Assembly: GCA_963753225.1 (NCBI GenBank)
Contig: CAVWBQ010000002.1
Coordinates: forward strand, 124,001 to 188,000
Length of the DNA stretch: 64,000 bases
Direction: 5' to 3'
Origin: Palsa-504 sp963753225
GTDB taxonomy: Bacteria > Actinomycetota > Actinomycetes > Streptosporangiales > Streptosporangiaceae
Both the position numbers and the translations under genes were made by a program. Every line of letters begins with the position of its first letter. Position 1 is the first letter of the stretch. Below are positions 1 through 7,408 of the stretch, in pieces. The notes below the pieces were generated by a model that had not been told where the DNA came from, searched no databases, and saw only the letters and a list, made by a program, of their open reading frames with translations.

Positions 1-900
1 TCGGTGGGCGGCGCGACCGGCCTCGTCGCGACGAGCCTGGTGCAGGCGGGGTTGCACCGCCGGGTCATGGCGGTGGCGTTCGAGAAGCAGTCGGAGTCCA
101 ACGCGATGTGGGCGCTGTCGATCGCGCCGCCGTCCAGCATCCCGGTGGTGGCGGGCGCGGGCGGGTATTTCGCCCCGCACATCCGCGCCTACATCAGGCG
201 CAGCGGCGCGCCGCCGCACATCGGCGCGCTGGTCGCGGTCAAGGACCGCCGCAACGGTGCCCTCAACCCGTACGCCCACCTGCAGCAGGGCGACATCACG
301 CTGGAGAAGGTGCAGGCCTCCCCGATGCTGTGGGACCCGGTGCGGTACGACGAGACGTGCCCGTCGTCGGACGGCGCGTGCGCGGTGGTCATCGGCGATG
401 AGACGGCCGCCGCGGCCGCCCCCGGTCCGGTGGCCTGGATCCGCGCCACCGCGATGCGCAGCGAGCCGACCATGTTCGCGGGCAAGGACCACGTCAACCC
501 GCAGGCGGGCCGGGACGCGGCGGCAGCGCTCTGGCGGCAGGCCGGCATCACCGACCCGCTGAACGAGATCGACGTGGCCGAGATCTACGTGCCGTTCTCC
601 TGGTACGAGCCGATGTGGCTGGAGAACCTCGGCTTCACCGCGGCCGGCGAGGGCTGGCGGCTGACCGAGGCGGGCGAGACCGCCATCGGGGGCAGGCTGC
701 CGGTCAACCCGTCCGGCGGCGTGCTCAGCTCCAACCCGATCGGGGCGTCCGGCCTGCTCCGCTTCGCCGAGTCGGCGCTGCAGGTCATGGGCAAGGCCGG
801 GGCACACCAGGTGGATGGGGCGCGGACCGCGCTGGGTCACGCCTACGGCGGCGGCTCCCAGTTCTTCTCCATGTGGGTGGTATCCAGCCAGCCCAAGTAG
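1..900 (+). CDS. ltp3: Ltp3-like thiolase/lipid-transfer protein (5'-truncated by window edge)
   Basis: Thiolase-superfamily protein of the SCP-x/Ltp type. The reading frame is open from base 1 with no start preceded by a ribosome site, so roughly the first 90 residues lie outside the window and 299 are visible. From memory the visible part matches mycobacterial Ltp3 (Rv3523) almost throughout: the opening S-V-G-G segment, EKQSESNAMWALSI, an AGAGGYFAPH block, DETCPSSDGACAVVIGD, AEIYVPFSWYEPMWLENLGF, and a C-terminal GHAYGGGSQ motif. Ltp proteins of actinomycete steroid degradation are thiolase-fold enzymes; Ltp2 is a retro-aldolase for the side chain, while the exact reaction of Ltp3 is less settled. 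Its position 5' of cyp125/fadA5 agrees with a role in cholesterol catabolism. Identity confident; reaction inferred. Confidence 0.85.
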   Translation, partial: SVGGATGLVATSLVQAGLHRRVMAVAFEKQSESNAMWALSIAPPSSIPVVAGAGGYFAPHIRAYIRRSGAPPHIGALVAVKDRRNGALNPYAHLQQGDITLEKVQASPMLWDPVRYDETCPSSDGACAVVIGDETAAAAAPGPVAWIRATAMRSEPTMFAGKDHVNPQAGRDAAAALWRQAGITDPLNEIDVAEIYVPFSWYEPMWLENLGFTAAGEGWRLTEAGETAIGGRLPVNPSGGVLSSNPIGASGLLRFAESALQVMGKAGAHQVDGARTALGHAYGGGSQFFSMWVVSSQPK

Positions 901-910
901 ACGTCCGCTA

Positions 911-924
911 TCTACCTATGTAGA
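911..924. promoter_or_regulatory. Palindrome at the 5' edge of the PadR gene, likely autoregulatory operator
   Basis: TCTAC-CTAT-GTAGA is a perfect 5-bp inverted repeat ending 9 bases before the GTG start of the PadR gene. No Shine-Dalgarno is visible between it and the start, so the transcript may be leaderless and the palindrome would lie over the promoter core. PadR proteins typically repress their own promoter through such short dyads. Operator role is inferred. Confidence 0.4.
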
Positions 925-933
925 GTTACCAGT

Positions 934-1317
934 GTGGCGTCACGTTCCGAGTTCTCCGCGCAGACCCTTTCCGTGCTGGCCGCGCTGTGCCAGGAGCCGT
1001 CGCAGTGGCGGCACGGCTACGCGCTGGCCAAGCAGACCGGGCTGAAGTCGGGCACCCTGTACCCGATCCTGATCCGGCTGGCCGACCGGGACCTGGTCGA
1101 GGCGTGCTGGCAGGACGAGCCTGAGCCGGGCCGGCCGCGGCGGCACCTGTACCGGCTGACCGCCGCCGGGCTGGCCAGCGCGACGGGGGCGCTGGCCGGC
1201 GCGGCCGAACGGGCGGCCCAGCGTGCAGCGGAGCAGGCGGCCGCCCGGACGGGCACCGGGAAGCCCAGGGCCGGCGTCCGGCCTGGGCCGGCCGCGCGCG
1301 GCGCGGTGGCAGGATGA
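934..1317 (+). CDS. PadR-family transcriptional regulator
   Basis: A 127-aa winged-helix protein. Residues about 8-75 form the PadR domain, with the typical helix pattern (LxVLAALCQEP, HGYALAKQTGLKSGTLYPIL) and a wing ending in RRHLYRLTAAG. The C-terminal third is Ala/Arg-rich and helical, as in PadR dimerisation arms, followed by a low-complexity Pro/Gly tail. Start is GTG at 934, chosen because the domain begins immediately; there is no clear ribosome site, consistent with leaderless expression. It lies 33 bp after the ltp3-like gene and is convergent with cyp125. Whether it controls steroid genes or a neighbour outside the window cannot be told; a palindrome directly upstream suggests autoregulation. 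Confidence 0.85.
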   Translation: MASRSEFSAQTLSVLAALCQEPSQWRHGYALAKQTGLKSGTLYPILIRLADRDLVEACWQDEPEPGRPRRHLYRLTAAGLASATGALAGAAERAAQRAAEQAAARTGTGKPRAGVRPGPAARGAVAG

Positions 1318-1367
1318 CGCCATGAACTGGCTGGCCCGGGGAGAGGGCGGGGGTTAGGGGTGAGGAG

Positions 1368-2603
1368 TTAGGGGCGGTAGGTGACGGGGAGGCGCTTGAT
1401 GCCGTTGATCCAGCCGGAGCGGAGGCGGACGGGGTCGCCGGCCTTGGCGATGTCCGGCATGGCGTCGGCGATGGCGGTGAAGATGAGCTCGATCTCCAGC
1501 TTGGCCAGGCTGGCGCCCAGGCAGTAGTGCGTCCCGAGGCCGCCGTAGCCGAGGTGCGGGTTGGGGTTGCGGCCGATGGCAAACCGCCAGGGCTCGTCGA
1601 AGACCTCCTCGTCGAAGTTGGCCGACCGGTAGAACAGGCCCAGCCGCTGGCCCGCCTTGATCTCCTGGCCGCCGAGCTCAACATCGCGCGTCGCGGTGCG
1701 CTGGAACACGGTGATCGGGGTGGCCCAGCGGACGATCTCGTCCGCCGCGGTGTCGGGGCGAGACGCCTTGAACAGCTCCCACTGCTCCGGGTGGTCGAGG
1801 AAGGCGAGCATGCCGTGCGTGATGGCGTTGCGGGTGGTCTCGTTGCCCGCCACGGCGAGCATCAGCACGAAGTAGCCGAACTCATCGTCGGAAAGCCCGT
1901 GTCCGTCGATCTCGGCGCTGATCAGCTTGGTGATGATGTCGTCTTTGGGGCAGCCGCGCCGCTCCTCGGCCATGGTCATGCTGTAGCCGAGGATCTCGAT
2001 GGCGGCCATCTGCCCGGCGTTCTCCTCGCCGGGCAGCTCGTCGTCGTACCCGATCATCCGGTTGGACCAGGAGAAGATCTTGCCCCGGTCCTCCTGCGGC
2101 ACGCCGATCAGGTCGCTGATGGCCTGCAGCGGCAGCTCGGACGCCACGTCGGTGACGAAGTCGCCGGTGCCGGACTCCAGCGCGGTGGCCACGATGCGCT
2201 CGGCCCGTTCGGCCAGGACCTGGCGCAGGTTACCGATGGCCCGCGGGGTAAAGCCGCGGGAGACGATGCCGCGCATCCTGGTGTGCTGGGGCGGGTCCAT
2301 GTTGAGCAGGATGATCCGCTGCATCTCGATGGCCTCGCGGGGCATGCCTTCCTTGAACCGGATCAGCGCGGTGTTCTCTTCGGAGGAGTAGACGTCGGGG
2401 GTCTTGGACACCGCGAGGACGTCGGCGTGCCTGGTGACCGCCCAGTACCCCTCGTCGTCGAAGCCGGCCGAACCGCGGCGCTGCGTCACCCACCAGACCG
2501 GGGCGGCGCGACGCAGCTCGGCCAGCTCCTCGGCGGGCACCCTGGTGGTGTAGATCTCCGGGTCGGTGAAGTCGAAGCCAGGCGGGATGTCCGGAACGGG
2601 CAC
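1368..2603 (-). CDS. cyp125: Cytochrome P450 CYP125, steroid C26/C27 monooxygenase
   Basis: A 411-aa P450, normal length for the family. It begins PDIPPGFDFTDPEIY, like mycobacterial CYP125, and shares LNMDPPQHTRMR, VSRGFTPRAIG, LPLQAISDLIGVPQEDRGK, the I-helix AVAGNETTRN, the FYRSANFDEEVF block and the haem loop GYGGLGTHYCLGA with the cysteine ligand at about residue 361. CYP125 hydroxylates and further oxidises the terminal side-chain methyl of cholesterol/cholestenone, the first step of side-chain removal, using ferredoxin and ferredoxin reductase (not seen here). GTG start at 2603 has AAGGAGG about 8 bases upstream. It diverges from fadA5, as in mycobacteria, with a KstR-type operator between them, so derepression by a steroid-CoA signal is expected. 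Confidence 0.93.
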   Translation of the reverse strand: MPVPDIPPGFDFTDPEIYTTRVPAEELAELRRAAPVWWVTQRRGSAGFDDEGYWAVTRHADVLAVSKTPDVYSSEENTALIRFKEGMPREAIEMQRIILLNMDPPQHTRMRGIVSRGFTPRAIGNLRQVLAERAERIVATALESGTGDFVTDVASELPLQAISDLIGVPQEDRGKIFSWSNRMIGYDDELPGEENAGQMAAIEILGYSMTMAEERRGCPKDDIITKLISAEIDGHGLSDDEFGYFVLMLAVAGNETTRNAITHGMLAFLDHPEQWELFKASRPDTAADEIVRWATPITVFQRTATRDVELGGQEIKAGQRLGLFYRSANFDEEVFDEPWRFAIGRNPNPHLGYGGLGTHYCLGASLAKLEIELIFTAIADAMPDIAKAGDPVRLRSGWINGIKRLPVTYRP

Positions 2604-2624
2604 GGCAGCCTCCTTGGCTGATAA

Positions 2625-2638
2625 TGAAACGTGTTCTA
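2625..2638. promoter_or_regulatory. KstR-type operator between cyp125 and fadA5
   Basis: TGAAACGTGTTCTA; on the other strand TAGAACACGTTTCA, which fits the mycobacterial KstR consensus TnnAACnnGTTnnA at every specified position. It lies 21 bp from the cyp125 start and 34 bp from the fadA5 start, the same divergent placement known in mycobacteria. KstR is a TetR-family repressor released by CoA thioesters of cholesterol side-chain metabolites. The kstR gene itself is not in this window. Confidence 0.85.
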
Positions 2639-2672
2639 GTTTTGATTAGACCATGGATGGCGGAGGTGAGCT

Positions 2673-3815
2673 ATGGGGACCGCGGTGATCGTGGAGGCGG
2701 TACGGACCCCGATCGGCAAGCGCGGCGGCGTGCTGTCGGGCGTGCACGCGGCCGAGATCCTGGGCGGCGTGCAGACGGCGCTGATCGACCGGGCGGGCAT
2801 CGCGCCGGCCGAGGTAGAGCAGGTAGCGGGCGGCTGCGTCACCCAGGCCGGCGAGCAGTCGAACAACGTCACCAGGACGGCCTGGCTGCACGCCGGGCTG
2901 CCGCATACGGCCGGGTGCCTGACGCTGGACGCCCAGTGCGGTTCGGCGCAGCAGGCGGCGCACCTGGTGGCCGGGCTCATCGCGGCGGACGCGATCGGCG
3001 TCGGGATCGCGTGCGGGGTCGAGGCGATGAGCCGGGTGCCGCTGGGTACCGCGGCCCGCGCTGACGCGGGCACGCCCCGGCCTGGATCCTGGAACATCGA
3101 CATGCCGAGCCAGTATGTCGCGGCCGAGCGCATCGCGCAGCGCCGCGGGCTCTCCCGTGAGGAAATCGACGCGTTCGGCCTCCGCTCCCAGACCCTGGCC
3201 CGGGCGGCCTGGGCGCAGGGGCGTTTCGACCGCGAGGTGGTGCCGGTCAAGGCCCCGGGTAACAACGGTCCCAACGTGGTCGACCGGGACCAAGGGCTGC
3301 GCGAGACCAGCCTGGAGGCGCTGGCCCGGCTCAAGCCGGTGGTCGAGGGCGGGCTGCACACGGCCGGTACGTCGTCGCAGATCTCCGACGGCGCGGCCGC
3401 GGTGCTGCTCGCCGACGCGGACCGGGCTCGGCAGCTCGGCCTGCGGCCGCGGGCCCGGATCCTCGCCCAGTGCCTGATCGGCGCGGAGCCGTACTACCAC
3501 CTGGACGGCCCGGTCCAGGCGACCGAGCGGGTGCTGGAGCGTAGCGGCATGGCCATCGGCGACATCGACCTGTTCGAGGTCAACGAGGCGTTCGCGTCGA
3601 TCGTGCTGTCCTGGCTGGCGGCGGGTGGGGCGGACCAGGAACGGGTGAACGTCAACGGCGGCGCGATCGCCCTCGGCCATCCGGTGGGCAGCACCGGCGC
3701 CCGGCTGCTCACCACTGCGCTGCACGAGCTCGAGCGGCGCGACGCGGGCACCGCGCTGATCACCATGTGCGCCGGCGGCGCGATGGCGACCGCCACGATC
3801 ATCGAAAGGCTTTAA
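2673..3815 (+). CDS. fadA5: FadA5-type thiolase of steroid side-chain degradation
   Basis: A 380-aa thiolase with the full catalytic set: Cys89 in LDAQCGSAQQ, His336 in NGGAIALGHPVG and Cys366 in MCAGG. The start VIVEAVRTPIGKR, the phrase GGCVTQAGEQSNN, GIACGVEAMSRV and AEPYYHLDGPVQ match mycobacterial FadA5, which cleaves 3-ketoacyl-CoA side-chain intermediates of cholesterol, releasing acetyl-CoA (or propionyl-CoA in other rounds). It is slightly shorter than the mycobacterial protein. ATG at 2673 has CGGAGG upstream. It diverges from cyp125 across a KstR-type site, which explains regulation. The 3' end is followed by a short tandem repeat and convergent ipdF. Confidence 0.92.
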   Translation: MGTAVIVEAVRTPIGKRGGVLSGVHAAEILGGVQTALIDRAGIAPAEVEQVAGGCVTQAGEQSNNVTRTAWLHAGLPHTAGCLTLDAQCGSAQQAAHLVAGLIAADAIGVGIACGVEAMSRVPLGTAARADAGTPRPGSWNIDMPSQYVAAERIAQRRGLSREEIDAFGLRSQTLARAAWAQGRFDREVVPVKAPGNNGPNVVDRDQGLRETSLEALARLKPVVEGGLHTAGTSSQISDGAAAVLLADADRARQLGLRPRARILAQCLIGAEPYYHLDGPVQATERVLERSGMAIGDIDLFEVNEAFASIVLSWLAAGGADQERVNVNGGAIALGHPVGSTGARLLTTALHELERRDAGTALITMCAGGAMATATIIERL

Positions 3816-3844
3816 TCCGAACGGGCCTGGCGCGTGCCCCGGTC

Positions 3845-3898
3845 ACGGGTGCTCTGCTTACGGGTGCTCTGCTTACGGGTGCTCTGCTTACGGGTGCT
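3845..3898. repeat. 15-bp tandem repeat, about 3.6 copies, across the ipdF stop codon
   Basis: The unit ACGGGTGCTCTGCTT occurs at 3845-3859, 3860-3874 and 3875-3889 and partly at 3890-3898. The innermost partial copy carries the last codons and stop of ipdF, so the array looks like outward tandem duplication of the gene's 3' end. Each copy supplies another in-frame-independent TAA on the minus strand. It lies between convergent fadA5 and ipdF. Confidence 0.9.
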
Positions 3899-4661
3899 GG
3901 GCGCTGACCGATACCACCTCGCCGGTCATGTAGCTGGCGTAGTCGCTGGCCAGGAAGACCATCACGTTGGCCACCTCCCAGGGCTGCGCGGCCCGGCCGA
4001 AGGGCTCGGCGGCGGCCAGCTCGGCGAGCAGGTCCTCGCTGGTCACCTTGGCCAGGAACGGGTGGACGGCCAGGCTGGGGGCGACCGCGTTGACCCGGAT
4101 GCCGTGGGCGGCGACGTCCAGCGCGGCGCACCGGGTCAGGGCCATCACGCCGGCCTTGGCCGCCGCGTAGTGCGCCTGGCCAGGCTGGGCGCGCCAGCCC
4201 AGGACCGAGGCGTTGTTGACGACCGCTCCCCCGTGCCCCTGGGCGACCATCTGGCGCAGCGCCGCCCGGGTGCAGCGGAACGTCCCGTTCAGCGTGACGT
4301 CGAGCACCCGGGACCACTGCTCGTCGGTCATGTCGAGCACCGAGGCGGTGCCGCCGAGCCCGGCGTTGTTGATCATCACGTCGATCCGGCCGAAGTGCCC
4401 GGCCGCGCCCTCGATCAGCGCGGCGACCTGCGCCTCGTCGGTCACGTCGCAGCCTCGCGACCATACCCGGTCGCCGTGCCCGGCGGCGAGCTCGTCGCGC
4501 GTCGCGGCCAGCCGCTTGAGGTGCTGGTCGCTGATCACCACCCGGGCGCCTTCTTCCAGGCAGCGCCGGGCGGCGGCGCCGCCGATGCCGGTGCCGGCCG
4601 CGGCGGTGACGACCACCACCTTGCCGCCCAGCAGGCCGTGCCCGGCCATCGCGGTGTTCAT
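3888..4661 (-). CDS. ipdF: IpdF-type short-chain dehydrogenase of steroid C/D-ring degradation
   Basis: A 257-aa classical SDR: cofactor motif TAAAGTGIG at residues 19-27, NNAG at about 98-101, catalytic Ser152, Tyr165 and Lys169 (NNASVLGWRAQ then YAAAK). The start GHGLLGGKVVVVTAAAGTGIG and end SDYASYMTGEVVSVSAQHP resemble mycobacterial IpdF (Rv3559c), an oxidoreductase acting on the 5-hydroxyl of bicyclic CoA esters derived from HIP (methylhexahydroindanedione propionate). ATG at 4661 overlaps the fadE30 stop by 4 bp, giving a two-gene operon fadE30-ipdF, the same order as in mycobacteria. Likely under the KstR2-type operator at 5835. Confidence 0.87.
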   Translation of the reverse strand: MNTAMAGHGLLGGKVVVVTAAAGTGIGGAAARRCLEEGARVVISDQHLKRLAATRDELAAGHGDRVWSRGCDVTDEAQVAALIEGAAGHFGRIDVMINNAGLGGTASVLDMTDEQWSRVLDVTLNGTFRCTRAALRQMVAQGHGGAVVNNASVLGWRAQPGQAHYAAAKAGVMALTRCAALDVAAHGIRVNAVAPSLAVHPFLAKVTSEDLLAELAAAEPFGRAAQPWEVANVMVFLASDYASYMTGEVVSVSAQHP

Positions 4662-5791
4662 GACCGGGGCAGGCCGAGCGCGCGGGTGGCGATGATCTCG
4701 TGCTGGATCTCGTCGGACCCGCCGTAGATGGTCTCGGCCCGGCTGAACAGGAACAGCCGCTGCCAGCGGTCGAGGTCGGGCGAGCCGGGACCGACGATGT
4801 CCATGGCCAGCTCGCCGAGGTCGCGGTGCCAGCGGGACCAGAGCACCTTCAGCACCGAGGCCCGGGCCGCGTCCTCGGCGCCCAGGGTGTCCAGCGCGTA
4901 CTCGCGGATGATCCGCAGGCCGATCCAGGCCCGGGCCAGCCGGTCGCGGATCAGCGGATCCCCGGACACCCCGCTGCGCCGGGCCGCCTCGGCCAGGTCA
5001 TCGAAATCGCGGCGGAACCCGACCTGCTGGCCGAGCATGGCCGCGCCGCGCTCGATGGCCAGCGTGGCCTTGGCGATCCGCCAGCCGTCGCCGGGCGCGC
5101 CGACCACGTTGGCCGCGGCGGTGCGCGCGTCGTCGAAGAAGACCTCGTTGAACTCGGCGGTGCCGGTCATCTGCCGGATCGGGCGGACGGTGATCCCCGG
5201 CTGGTCCATCGGCACCAGCAGGTAGGACAGGCCGCCGCCGCGCCGGGAGCCGGCTTCGGTCCTGGCCAGCACGAAGCACCAGTCGGCCACGTGGGCCAGC
5301 GAGGTCCAGATCTTCTGGCCGTTGATGACCCACTCGGCCCCGTCCAGGGCCGCCCGGGTGGCCACATTGGCCAGGTCCGAGCCGGCCCCGGGTTCGGAGT
5401 AGCCCTGGCACCACAGCTCGCGGACGGCCCGGATCGGCGGCAGGAACCGCTGCTGCTGGTCCGGAGTGCCGAACGCGAGCAGGGTGGGGCCGAGCAGTTC
5501 CTCGCCCACGATCGAGACCCGGGCCGGCGCGTCGGCCCGCGCGTACTCCTCGTAGAAGATGACCTGCCGGGTCAGGGTCGCGCCGCGACCGCCGTGTTCG
5601 GCGGGCCAGCCCAGGCAGGTCCAGCCCGCGGCGGCCAGGTGCCGGTTCCAGGCCAGCCGCTCGTCGTGCCGCTCGTGCTCGCGGCCGGGGCCGCCCGCAC
5701 CGCGCAGGCCGGCGAACTCGCCGGTCAGGTTGGCTTTCAGCCATTCGCGCACGTCGGCGCGGAACTGCTCGTCCTGCGGCGTGAACCGCAC
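4658..5791 (-). CDS. fadE30: FadE30-type acyl-CoA dehydrogenase (HIP-CoA branch)
   Basis: A 377-aa acyl-CoA dehydrogenase with N-terminal helical domain (FRADVREWLKANL, CLGWPAEHGGRG), middle beta domain (WCQGYSEPGAGSDLANVAT, INGQKIWTS) and C-terminal FAD domain ending with YGGSDEIQHEIIA. These blocks are nearly the same as in mycobacterial FadE30 (Rv3560c), which desaturates the propionyl side chain of 5-hydroxy-HIP-CoA. GTG start at 5791 with GGAGG upstream. First gene of the minus-strand pair fadE30-ipdF, divergent from fadD3, the gene that makes its substrate's CoA thioester. The shared 72-bp intergenic region holds a KstR2-type site. Confidence 0.9.
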   Translation of the reverse strand: MRFTPQDEQFRADVREWLKANLTGEFAGLRGAGGPGREHERHDERLAWNRHLAAAGWTCLGWPAEHGGRGATLTRQVIFYEEYARADAPARVSIVGEELLGPTLLAFGTPDQQQRFLPPIRAVRELWCQGYSEPGAGSDLANVATRAALDGAEWVINGQKIWTSLAHVADWCFVLARTEAGSRRGGGLSYLLVPMDQPGITVRPIRQMTGTAEFNEVFFDDARTAAANVVGAPGDGWRIAKATLAIERGAAMLGQQVGFRRDFDDLAEAARRSGVSGDPLIRDRLARAWIGLRIIREYALDTLGAEDAARASVLKVLWSRWHRDLGELAMDIVGPGSPDLDRWQRLFLFSRAETIYGGSDEIQHEIIATRALGLPRS

Positions 5792-5834
5792 CTAAGGCCT
5801 CCTCCGGGTCACCCCTGGTGCGTAGGCTAAACCT

Positions 5835-5848
5835 ACCAAGCACTTGCT
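5835..5848. promoter_or_regulatory. KstR2-type operator between fadE30 and fadD3
   Basis: ACCAAGCACTTGCT fits the mycobacterial KstR2 consensus AnCAAGnnCTTGnT at every specified base. It is centred between divergent fadE30 and fadD3, 15 bp before the fadD3 GTG, so binding would cover both promoters. KstR2 is a TetR-family repressor relieved by HIP-CoA. No kstR2 gene is seen in the window. Confidence 0.85.
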
Positions 5849-5863
5849 TGCTAGGAGGGTGCG

Positions 5864-7408
5864 GTGGAACGTGCCGCGGAGCTGGCGGTCCCGGCCGCCG
5901 TGGCCCGGGCGGCGAGGGATTTCGGCGACGCGGAGGCGCTGGCGGATCCGGGCGGGGTCAGGCTCAGCTACCGGGAGCTGGACGAGCGGGTGACCGCGGT
6001 CAGCGGCGCGCTGATCGACGCGGGCGTCGGTCCCGGGGACCGGGTGGCGCTATGGGCGCCGAACGGATGGCAATGGGTGCTGATCGCGCTCGGCACGCTG
6101 GGCGCGGGCGCGGCGCTGGTCCCGGTGAGCACGCGGTTCACCGGGCCTGAGGCGCTGGACGTGGTCGGCCGCAGCCGTGCGCGGGCGCTGTTCGTGGCCG
6201 GCGGCTTCCTCGGCGTGGACCGGCTGGGCGCGCTGATGAAGGCGGCCGCCCCGGGGGACCTGGACCGGCTCAATCTCGTGGTGCGGGTGCCGGAGGAGTG
6301 GGACGCGTTCCTGCAGGCGGGCCCGCGGGCGGATGCCCGCAAGGGAGCACTGCTCGCTGAGGCGCGGCGGCGGGCGGGGGCGGTACGCCCAGGGGACGTC
6401 AGCGACATCATGTTCACCTCGGGCACGACCGGGCGGAGCAAGGGCGCGATGACCTCTCACGAGCGGACCCTGGGGGTGGCCCGGGCCTGGGCGGAGTGCG
6501 CGCGGCTGAGCCCGGGCGACCGGTACCTGGTGGTGAACCCGTTCTTCCACACGTTCGGCTTCAAGGCGGGCATCCTGGCCTGCCTGGTCAGCGGCGCGGC
6601 GCTGGTGCCGCAGGCGGTCTTCGACGCGGGCGAGGCGATGCGCCTGGCGGAGGCCGAGCGGATCACCGTGCTGCCCGGGGCGCCGACGATCTACCAGATG
6701 ATCCTGGATCACCCGGAACGCGCCGGCCGCGACCTGTCCAGCCTGCGGCTCGCCGTGACCGGCGCGGCGGACGTGCCGGTCGCGCTGGTCGAGCGGATGC
6801 GGCGCGAGCTGAGCTTCGAGACCGTGCTCACCGCGTACGGGCTGACCGAGGCGGTGGTGGCGACGATGTGCCGCCCGGGCGATCCGCCCGAGGTGGTCTC
6901 CGCCACGTCGGGGCGGGCCGCGGCCGGGTTCGAGGTGAAGATAGGCCGTTCGGATGAAATCTTGCTGCGCGGGCCGAACCTGATGCTCGGCTACCTGGAC
7001 GACCCGGAGGCCACCAGGGCCGCCATCGACGACGACGGCTGGCTGCACACCGGCGACGCCGGCCGCCTGGACGCGGCCGGGTACCTGACCGTCACCGGGC
7101 GGCTTAAGGACATGTACATTTGCGGCGGTTTCAACGTGTACCCCGCCGAGGTGGAGCAGGTGCTGGCCCGGCTGGACGCGGTGGCGGAGTCGGCCGTCGT
7201 GGGCGTGCCAGACCCGCGGCTCGGCGAGGTCGGCCGGGCCTACCTGGTGACGCGGCCCGGGCACGCACTGGACGCGGCGGACGTGCTGGCCTTCTGCCGG
7301 GAGCGGCTGGCCAACTACAAGGTGCCCCGGCAGGTGGAGTTCCGCGACGCGCTGCCCCGCAACCCGTCGGGCAAGGTGCTCAAGCGTGTACTGAGAGAGG
7401 AACCCTGA
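5864..7408 (+). CDS. fadD3: FadD3-type HIP-CoA ligase
   Basis: A 514-aa AMP-forming acyl-CoA synthetase. The phosphate loop FTSGTTGRSKG lies at about residues 184-194, the A5 motif in TAYGLTEA, GWLHTGDAG follows, and the hinge LKDMYICGGFNVYPAEVEQVLAR and the terminal PRNPSGKVLKR lysine close the C-terminal domain. NPFFHTFGFKAGILACL, ITVLPGAPTIYQ and the hinge block match mycobacterial FadD3 (Rv3561), which activates HIP, the C/D-ring propionate left after A/B-ring cleavage. GTG at 5864 is preceded by AGGAGG with 5-base spacing. The stop overlaps the next start as TGATG, so both are one transcript controlled by the KstR2-type site. Confidence 0.92.
   Translation: MERAAELAVPAAVARAARDFGDAEALADPGGVRLSYRELDERVTAVSGALIDAGVGPGDRVALWAPNGWQWVLIALGTLGAGAALVPVSTRFTGPEALDVVGRSRARALFVAGGFLGVDRLGALMKAAAPGDLDRLNLVVRVPEEWDAFLQAGPRADARKGALLAEARRRAGAVRPGDVSDIMFTSGTTGRSKGAMTSHERTLGVARAWAECARLSPGDRYLVVNPFFHTFGFKAGILACLVSGAALVPQAVFDAGEAMRLAEAERITVLPGAPTIYQMILDHPERAGRDLSSLRLAVTGAADVPVALVERMRRELSFETVLTAYGLTEAVVATMCRPGDPPEVVSATSGRAAAGFEVKIGRSDEILLRGPNLMLGYLDDPEATRAAIDDDGWLHTGDAGRLDAAGYLTVTGRLKDMYICGGFNVYPAEVEQVLARLDAVAESAVVGVPDPRLGEVGRAYLVTRPGHALDAADVLAFCRERLANYKVPRQVEFRDALPRNPSGKVLKRVLREEP

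Noticed and set aside
1527..2621. 364-codon + strand frame opposite cyp125
   Set aside because: Low-complexity shadow of the P450; no ribosome site or motif.
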